A DNA stretch of 64,000 nt. Origin: CAVRQM01 sp963723455 (GTDB taxonomy: Bacteria; Pseudomonadota; Alphaproteobacteria; Acetobacterales; Acetobacteraceae). Below are positions 59,417-64,000 of this stretch, one piece after another. The DNA is taken from contig CAVRQM010000001.1 in NCBI GenBank assembly GCA_963723455.1, forward strand, positions 1,054,001 through 1,118,000. Reading direction: 5' to 3'. The translations under genes were made by a program, and so were the position numbers. The notes below the pieces were generated by a model. It saw only the letters and a list, made by a program, of their open reading frames with translations, had not been told where the DNA came from and made no database searches. Position 1 is the first letter of the stretch. Each line of letters starts with the position of its first letter.

Positions 59417-60498
59417 CCGGGACGACGATGCTCGATCTGGACCGGCCCGGCGCCGGGGAGAGGCTGACCAGCGTCTTCGAGTTCTGGCCGGGCTGGCTGT
59501 TCTACGCCCCGGTCGTGGCGCAGTGGATCTGGCTGGGCCTGCGCTGGGGCGACATGAGCCTGCCGACCGCGGCCAACCCGCATATCGAGACCGGCGGCCT
59601 GTGCGGCGAGAGCAAGACGGCGATCCTCGACCTGGTGGCCGAGCCGGCGCGCCCGATGCTCGCCGCCTATATCCGCATCCGCGCCGACATCCCCGTGAAG
59701 CTGGCCGAGGCCGCGATGCGCGAGGCCGGCCTGAGCTTCCCGATCATCCTGAAGCCGGATATCGGCTGCAACGGCACCGGGGTCCGGCTGATCGCCGATG
59801 CCGCCGACCTCGCCCGCTCGCTGCCGGACTACCCGCAGACGGTCGAACTGGTGCTGCAGCGCTATGTCGCCTGGGAGGGCGAGACCGGCGTGTTCTACAT
59901 CCGCCATCCTGGCGAGGCGCGCGGCCGGATCACCTCGATCACCTTCAAGCACGCCCCGTATGTCACCGGCGACGGCGCGGCGACGCTGCGCGAATTGGTG
60001 CTGCGCGACCCGCGCGCCGGCAAGCTGGGGTCGATGTATCTGCCGCGGCTGGCCGGCCGGCTGGACGCGGTGCCGGCGCCGGGCGAACGGGTGCGGCTGG
60101 TGCTGGTCGGCAATCACTGCAAGGGCTCGATCTTCCGCGACGGCACCGACCAGGCGACCCCGGCGCTGGCCGAGCGCATCGAGGCGCTGGCGCAGGCGAT
60201 GCCGGATTTCCATTTCGGCCGCTTCGACCTGCGGTTCCGCTCGGTGGCGGCGCTGCGGCGCGGCGAGGACTTCGCGGTGATCGAGGTCAACGGCGCAGGC
60301 TCGGAGGCGACCCATATCTGGGACGCGCGGACCCGGCTGCGCAAGGCCTGGGCGGATCAGTTCACACATTACCGCGCGGCGTTCGAGATCGGGCGGGCCA
60401 ACCGCGCCCGCGGCTTCAAGACCAGCGGGCTCGGCCCCATGTTCCGGGCTTGGCGGCGGCAGGTGCGCCTGATGGCGTCGTACCCCGCCAACGACTGA
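59413..60498 (+). CDS. ATP-grasp protein of unknown specificity
   Basis: A 361-residue protein. The N-terminal part has a Trp-rich hydrophobic stretch (FEFWPGWLFYAPVVAQWIWL, about 21-40) and LPTAANPHIETGGLCGESKT. The middle contains ATP-grasp features: FPIILKPDIGCNGTGVRLIA (phosphate-binding lysine and loop), ELVLQRYVAWEGETGVFYIR and the metal-binding FAVIEVNGAGSEATHIWD. It is sometimes named D-Ala-D-Ala ligase-like, but it lacks the usual N-domain of Ddl. It is coupled to the DedA gene by a four-base overlap, so it may modify a membrane-associated carboxylate or lipid precursor. Function unknown. Confidence 0.75.
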   Translation: MTGTTMLDLDRPGAGERLTSVFEFWPGWLFYAPVVAQWIWLGLRWGDMSLPTAANPHIETGGLCGESKTAILDLVAEPARPMLAAYIRIRADIPVKLAEAAMREAGLSFPIILKPDIGCNGTGVRLIADAADLARSLPDYPQTVELVLQRYVAWEGETGVFYIRHPGEARGRITSITFKHAPYVTGDGAATLRELVLRDPRAGKLGSMYLPRLAGRLDAVPAPGERVRLVLVGNHCKGSIFRDGTDQATPALAERIEALAQAMPDFHFGRFDLRFRSVAALRRGEDFAVIEVNGAGSEATHIWDARTRLRKAWADQFTHYRAAFEIGRANRARGFKTSGLGPMFRAWRRQVRLMASYPAND

Positions 60499-60515
60499 AC
60501 ACCCGGGAGCATAGA

Positions 60516-61613
60516 ATGACGGATTCCGACCTGTTCCAGCCGGTCCGGCTGGGCGCCATCACGCTTGCCAACCGCATCGTCATGGCCCCGCTGACCCGCA
60601 GTCGCGCCGGCAGCGGCGACGTGCCGGGCCCGATGAACGCCGAGTATTACGCGCAGCGCGCGACCGCCGGCCTGATCGTCAGCGAGGCGACCAACATCAC
60701 CCGGCAGGGCAAGGGCTACGCCTTCACTCCCGGCATCTGGTCGGCCGAGCAGGTCGCCGGCTGGACGCTGGTCACCCGCGCGGTGCATCAGCGCGGCGGC
60801 AGGATGTTCCTGCAGCTGTGGCATGTCGGCCGCATCTCGCACCCGTCGCTGCAGGCCGGCGGCGGGCTGCCGGTGTCGCCGTCGGCGGTGCGACCCGAGG
60901 GGCAGGCGTTCACTGAGACCGGGTTCCAGCCATTCGTCACCCCGCGGCCGCTGGAGACTGCCGAGATCGCAGGCATCGTCGAGGACTACCGCCGCGCCAC
61001 GGCGAACGCGCTGGCGGCCGGGTTCGACGGCGTCGAGATCCATGCCGCGAACGGCTACCTGATCGACCAGTTCCTGCGCGACAAGACCAACCAGCGCACC
61101 GACCAGTACGGCGGCAGCATCGAGAACCGCACGCGGTTCCTGGCCGAGGTCGTGGCGGCCGTGGCCGCGGTGGCCGGCGGCGAGCGGACCGGCATCCGGT
61201 TCTCGCCGGTCAGCCCGGCCAACGACATCGCCGACAGCGACCCGCAGCCGCTGTTCCTGGCGGCGGTCGAGCGGCTGAACCCGCACCACCTGGCCTACAT
61301 GCACCTGGTCGAGGGCGCCACGCAGGGTCCGCGCGAGGTGCCGGGCGGCTTCGACCTGCAGGTGCTGCGCCGGGCGTTCAACGGGCTGTACATGGCCAAC
61401 AACGGCTATGACGTCGAACTGGCGCTGCAGGCGCGGCGCGAGCAGCGGGCCGACCTGATCGCCTTCGGCCGGCCGTACATCTCCAACCCCGACCTGGTGG
61501 AGCGTCTGCGCGCCGGGCTGGCGCTGTCGGAGCTGGACCGCGCCACGCTGTACGGCGGGGACGCGCACGGCTACACCGACTACCCGACGGCCGAGCAGGC
61601 GCAGGCCGCCTGA
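60516..61613 (+). CDS. Old Yellow Enzyme family alkene reductase
   Basis: A 365-residue FMN-dependent ene-reductase of the NemA/OYE type. It begins LFQPVRLGAITLANRIVMAPLTRSRAG, has FLQLWHVGRISHPSLQ, the substrate-binding pair in VEIHAANGYLIDQFL (H and N), NQRTDQYGGSIENRTRFL and ADLIAFGRPYISNPDL. It reduces electrophilic alkenes or nitro compounds with NADPH. ATG 60,516 follows CGGGAG. Confidence 0.94.
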   Translation: MTDSDLFQPVRLGAITLANRIVMAPLTRSRAGSGDVPGPMNAEYYAQRATAGLIVSEATNITRQGKGYAFTPGIWSAEQVAGWTLVTRAVHQRGGRMFLQLWHVGRISHPSLQAGGGLPVSPSAVRPEGQAFTETGFQPFVTPRPLETAEIAGIVEDYRRATANALAAGFDGVEIHAANGYLIDQFLRDKTNQRTDQYGGSIENRTRFLAEVVAAVAAVAGGERTGIRFSPVSPANDIADSDPQPLFLAAVERLNPHHLAYMHLVEGATQGPREVPGGFDLQVLRRAFNGLYMANNGYDVELALQARREQRADLIAFGRPYISNPDLVERLRAGLALSELDRATLYGGDAHGYTDYPTAEQAQAA

Positions 61614-61620
61614 GTTCGGG

Positions 61621-61641
61621 CCGGACGGCCGCGCGGTCCGG
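61621..61641 (+). terminator. Hairpin after the Old Yellow Enzyme gene
   Basis: CCGGAC (61,621-61,626) pairs with GTCCGG (61,636-61,641) around a 9-nt loop; outer GGs extend it with a bulge. It lies 8 bp after the stop and 12 bp before the uppP promoter. Tentative, as no T-run follows. Confidence 0.4.
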
Positions 61642-61652
61642 GCCGGCTCGGC

Positions 61653-61681
61653 TTGACCGCGCGCCGCATGGCGGCAATAGC
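61653..61681 (+). promoter_or_regulatory. Candidate sigma-70 promoter of uppP
   Basis: TTGACC (61,653-61,658) and AATAGC (61,676-61,681) are 17 bases apart. Transcription would begin at about 61,687-61,689, right at the ATG at 61,690, so the uppP mRNA may be leaderless or nearly so. Confidence 0.5.
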
Positions 61682-61689
61682 CTGACCTT

Positions 61690-62562
61690 ATGGACATATT
61701 GCACGCGATCCTCGTCGCCATAATCCAGGGCGCGACGGAGCTGTTCCCGGTCAGCAGCCTCGGTCATGCGGTCGTGCTGCCGGCGCTGCTGGACTGGCAT
61801 ATCGACCAGCAGGGACCGGCGTTCCTGCCGTTCCTGGTGATGCTGCATGTCGGCACCTTGGTCGCGCTGCTGGCGTTCTTCTGGCGCGACTGGTGGGCGC
61901 TGTTCACAGGCGTGCTGGGCATCGGCGGCTCGGCGCATCAGGTGTCGGAAAGCCGGCGGGTGCTGCTGCTGATCGTGGTGGCGACGATCCCGGCGGTCAT
62001 CGTCGGCGGCGCGCTTGAACACCCGCTGCGCCGGCTGTTCGGCAGTCCGGTGGCGGCGGCGGCGTTCCTGGTCGCCAACGGGGTCATGCTGATCGTGGCC
62101 GAGCGGCTGCGCCGCGCCGCCCCGGCGCAAACCGCTGCGGCGGGCGAGCCCGCGACGCATCGCGCGCTGTCCAGCCTGCGGGTGCCGGATGCGCTGGCGA
62201 TCGGGGTCTGGCAATGCCTGGCGCTGCTGCCCGGCATGTCGCGCTCGGGCGCCACCATCGTCGGCGGCCTGCTGCGCGGCGTCGATCACGAGGGCGCGGC
62301 GCATTTCTCGTTCCTGATCGCCGCCCCGATCATCCTGGCCGCCACGGTGCTGGAAGTGCCCAAGCTGATGCATGCCGGCATGCCGCCGGGCACGCTGTCG
62401 ACCGCGGTGCTGGCCGCGGCGGTGTCGGGGGTGATCGCGTGGATTTCGACATGGCTGCTGATGCGCTGGTTCCGGCGCAACGACGACTGGGCGCTGGCGC
62501 CGTTCGGCTGGTACTGCATCGCCTTCGGCCTCGCCGCCGGCCTCTATCTGACGGTCGGCTGA
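61690..62562 (+). CDS. uppP: Undecaprenyl-diphosphatase
   Basis: UppP (BacA) dephosphorylates undecaprenyl diphosphate at the outer face of the inner membrane, recycling the lipid carrier for peptidoglycan and polysaccharides. The 290-residue protein shows the active-site segments IIQGATELFPVSSLGHAVVL and LALLPGMSRSGATIVGGLLRG, with about eight transmembrane helices. The usual EF in GxTEFLPVSS is EL here. No clear ribosome-binding site precedes the ATG. Confidence 0.95.
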   Translation: MDILHAILVAIIQGATELFPVSSLGHAVVLPALLDWHIDQQGPAFLPFLVMLHVGTLVALLAFFWRDWWALFTGVLGIGGSAHQVSESRRVLLLIVVATIPAVIVGGALEHPLRRLFGSPVAAAAFLVANGVMLIVAERLRRAAPAQTAAAGEPATHRALSSLRVPDALAIGVWQCLALLPGMSRSGATIVGGLLRGVDHEGAAHFSFLIAAPIILAATVLEVPKLMHAGMPPGTLSTAVLAAAVSGVIAWISTWLLMRWFRRNDDWALAPFGWYCIAFGLAAGLYLTVG

Positions 62563-62564
62563 GC

Positions 62565-63362
62565 ATGCGCCGCGCGCTACTGCTGGGGATGGCCGTGATG
62601 GCGCTGGCCGCCGCGGCGCCGCTGGCCACCATCCCGATCTCACGCGCGAACCTGCCGTGGTGGCGCGCCCGCTTCGAGGCCAAGCTGCGCGAGGCGCAGG
62701 CCAGGCCGGTGCAGCTGGTGTTCCTGGGCGACTCGATCACCCAGCAATGGGAGCAGTCGGGGCCGCCCGCCTGGCGCGATTTCCGGCCCGTCTGGCAGCA
62801 TTTCTACGGCGACCGCGAGGCGCTGAACCTGGGGTTCAAGGGCGACGCGACATCGCATCTGCTGTGGCGGCTGCAGCATGGCGAGGTCGCCGGGCTGCAT
62901 CCGCGCGTCGCCGTCATCATGATCGGGGCGAACAATCTGGGCCGGCTGCATTGGCCGGAGGCCGCCGACGTGGCCGGCATCGAGGCGGTGGTGGCCGAGA
63001 CGCGACGCCAGCTGCCGGGCGCGCAGATCCTGCTGCTGGGCGTGCTGCCGAGCGACCGCGGCGCCTGGGTGCTGCAGACCACCGCGGCGATCAACCGGGC
63101 GCTGGCGGCGCGCTATGGCGACCGGCGCGAGCCGGGGGTGACGTTCCTGGACCTGTCGCCGCTGTTCCTGCGGCGCGACGGGCGGGTGGACGACGCCGCG
63201 TTCGTCGATCCGCATCTGACCCCGCCGGAGCCGGCGCTGCATCCCGACGCGGCGGCGGCGGCGCGCATGGCCGCGGCGATGGAGCCGACCCTGGCGCGGC
63301 TGTTCGGCGACCGCGCGCATGCGCCGTACCCGGCGCGCCGGGACCAGGCCGGCCAGGGTTGA
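62565..63362 (+). CDS. Exported SGNH/GDSL hydrolase
   Basis: A 265-residue protein with a signal peptide (MRRALLLGMAVMALAAAAPL). SGNH blocks are visible: FLGDSITQQWEQ (block I Ser), LNLGFKGDATSHLLWRL (block II Gly), IMIGANNLGRL (block III Asn), and ALHPDAAAAARM (block V His). The pattern resembles PAF-acetylhydrolase-like GDSL esterases acting on carbohydrate or lipid esters. The usual Asp two residues before the block V His is not in the standard DxxH place (PEPALHP), so activity is plausible but not certain. It lies two bases after uppP. Confidence 0.85.
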   Translation: MRRALLLGMAVMALAAAAPLATIPISRANLPWWRARFEAKLREAQARPVQLVFLGDSITQQWEQSGPPAWRDFRPVWQHFYGDREALNLGFKGDATSHLLWRLQHGEVAGLHPRVAVIMIGANNLGRLHWPEAADVAGIEAVVAETRRQLPGAQILLLGVLPSDRGAWVLQTTAAINRALAARYGDRREPGVTFLDLSPLFLRRDGRVDDAAFVDPHLTPPEPALHPDAAAAARMAAAMEPTLARLFGDRAHAPYPARRDQAGQG

Positions 63363-63414
63363 ACAGACGGGGCTGAACAGACGGGGCTGAACAGACGGGG
63401 CTGAACAACGGGGC
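63360..63414. repeat. 14-bp tandem repeat between the SGNH and PHA depolymerase genes
   Basis: Three exact copies of TGAACAGACGGGGC plus a 13-bp variant. The first copy supplies the TGA stop of the SGNH hydrolase gene. A further GGGGCT echo follows at 63,422-63,428. The unit is not a multiple of three, as expected outside coding sequence. Confidence 0.92.
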
Positions 63415-63426
63415 TTAGCATCGGGG

Positions 63427-63455
63427 CTGACCGTTTCTGCAACCGTGCTTATGTA
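63427..63455 (+). promoter_or_regulatory. Candidate sigma-70 promoter of the PHA depolymerase gene
   Basis: CTGACC (63,427-63,432) and TATGTA (63,450-63,455) lie 17 bases apart in a locally AT-richer spot, about 77 bp before the ATG at 63,532. Confidence 0.45.
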
Positions 63456-63531
63456 GTGCCGTAGTACTGGCCTGGGCTTGCCGACCGGCGCGGACGGCGG
63501 GCGGGCGGGCGGCGGATGACAAGGGATCGGC

Positions 63532-64000
63532 ATGCTGTATCAGTTCCACGAATGGCAGGTGGCCTCGCTGGCGCCGATGCGGGCGGCGGCGGCGGGCACG
63601 CTGTCGCTGCTGGACATGCCGGGCAATCCGTGGCGCCCCACCCCGCTCGGCCGCTGGGCCGCCGCCGCGCTGAACCATTTCGAGCACAGCACCCGCCGCT
63701 TCGGCCGCCCGCCATTCGGCCACACCCATACCGTGATCGACGGGCAGGAGGTCGCGGTCAGCGAACAGGTGGTGCTGGCGCAGCCCTGGTGCGCGCTGCG
63801 CCGGTTCCGCCGGGACGCCGAGCGCCCGGATGATCCGAAGGTGCTGATGGTGGCGCCGATGTCGGGGCATTTCGCCACCCTGCTGCGCGGCACGGTGGAG
63901 GCGTTCCTGCCCGACCACGACGTGTACATCACCGACTGGACCGATGCGCGCGACGTGGCCGCACTGGCCCCCGGCTTCGGGCTGGAGGATTACGTCGATA
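63532..64000 (+). CDS. phaZ: Intracellular polyhydroxyalkanoate depolymerase, 5' part
   Basis: The window ends inside this gene; 156 codons are visible. MLYQFHEWQVASLAPMRAAA, then LNHFEHSTRRFGRPPFGHTHTVIDGQEVAV, KVLMVAPMSGHFATLLRGTV and DHDVYITDWTDARDVAAL are characteristic of the PhaZ intracellular PHB depolymerase family, an alpha/beta hydrolase that mobilises storage polyester. The catalytic Cys/Ser region is beyond the edge. An AAGGG ribosome-binding site precedes the ATG. Confidence 0.93.
   Translation, partial: MLYQFHEWQVASLAPMRAAAAGTLSLLDMPGNPWRPTPLGRWAAAALNHFEHSTRRFGRPPFGHTHTVIDGQEVAVSEQVVLAQPWCALRRFRRDAERPDDPKVLMVAPMSGHFATLLRGTVEAFLPDHDVYITDWTDARDVAALAPGFGLEDYVD

Overview
The window is very GC-rich DNA with tightly packed, often overlapping genes. 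Its content points to an alphaproteobacterium of the Rhodospirillales, most likely an Acetobacteraceae-like lineage with a phototrophic background. The left edge is the end of a photosynthesis gene cluster (acsF-puhE-hemA). It is followed by neighbourhoods typical of Alphaproteobacteria: methyltransferase/comF/grxC/DUF1178, ubiG-lysC-ptsP, and rodZ-ispG-hisS-prfA-prmC-DUF4167. The cell looks motile and chemotactic, makes ubiquinone, probably stores polyhydroxyalkanoate, and relies on sigma-54 for at least two operons. Everything here was read by eye, without database searches.

Layout. 1-2.7 kb: acsF and puhE, which carry five apparent frameshifts, then an intact hemA. 2.7-6.2 kb: a YiiX-like hydrolase, xseA and purD. 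6.3-12.5 kb (minus strand): a chemotaxis operon chpT-cheA-cheW-cheB-cheR in which CheA is a hybrid with two CheW-type modules and a receiver. 12.5-18.7 kb: a DUF3553 gene, moaA, two tiny lipoproteins, the comF/grxC/DUF1178 cluster, DUF2147, DUF2459 and an MT-A70 methyltransferase. 18.8-31.9 kb: core metabolism and translation genes. Here ispG and hisS are separated by a less GC-rich islet holding an unrecognised membrane-anchored gene and a frameshifted coiled-coil gene. 31.9-34.4 kb: tungstate-type transporter genes tupBA without an ATPase gene, and a PhyH dioxygenase.

34.5-41.9 kb is the most unusual part. It holds a CtrA/OmpR-like regulator whose receiver has lost its phosphorylation residues, a serralysin-type M10 metalloprotease, a ClC channel, and a full-length homologue of the type III secreted phospholipase ExoU. 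The ExoU-like gene is followed directly by a small gene with the size, position and fold signature of its dedicated chaperone (SpcU/CesT type). An MCP and the flagellar genes flgFGAH come next. No injectisome genes lie inside the window.

47-53.2 kb (minus strand): a seven-gene operon with a polyamine-type ABC transporter (potA, potD, potB, a 42-residue membrane protein not previously obvious, potC) followed by dhaL-dhaK. A textbook sigma-54 promoter sits just upstream of potA, and a second one upstream of flgF; a strong hairpin lies between the two operons. 53.3-58.6 kb: an SDR enzyme, an orphan ABC ATPase, a DUF1223 protein, a glycosyltransferase-methyltransferase fusion joined by a repeat-encoded linker, a frameshifted FkbM methyltransferase and a single-domain response regulator. 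58.8-64 kb: DedA, an unassigned ATP-grasp enzyme, an Old Yellow Enzyme, uppP, an SGNH hydrolase and the start of a PHA depolymerase.

Short in-phase or near-phase tandem repeats of 12-18 bp recur (chpT, tupB start, phyH upstream, the fusion linker, phaZ upstream). No tRNA, rRNA, CRISPR array, transposase or origin was recognised. No gene-free stretch exceeds 300 bases; the longest (31,050-31,334) is a structured leader, and 58,580-58,840 shows nothing beyond an imperfect palindrome near 58,670.
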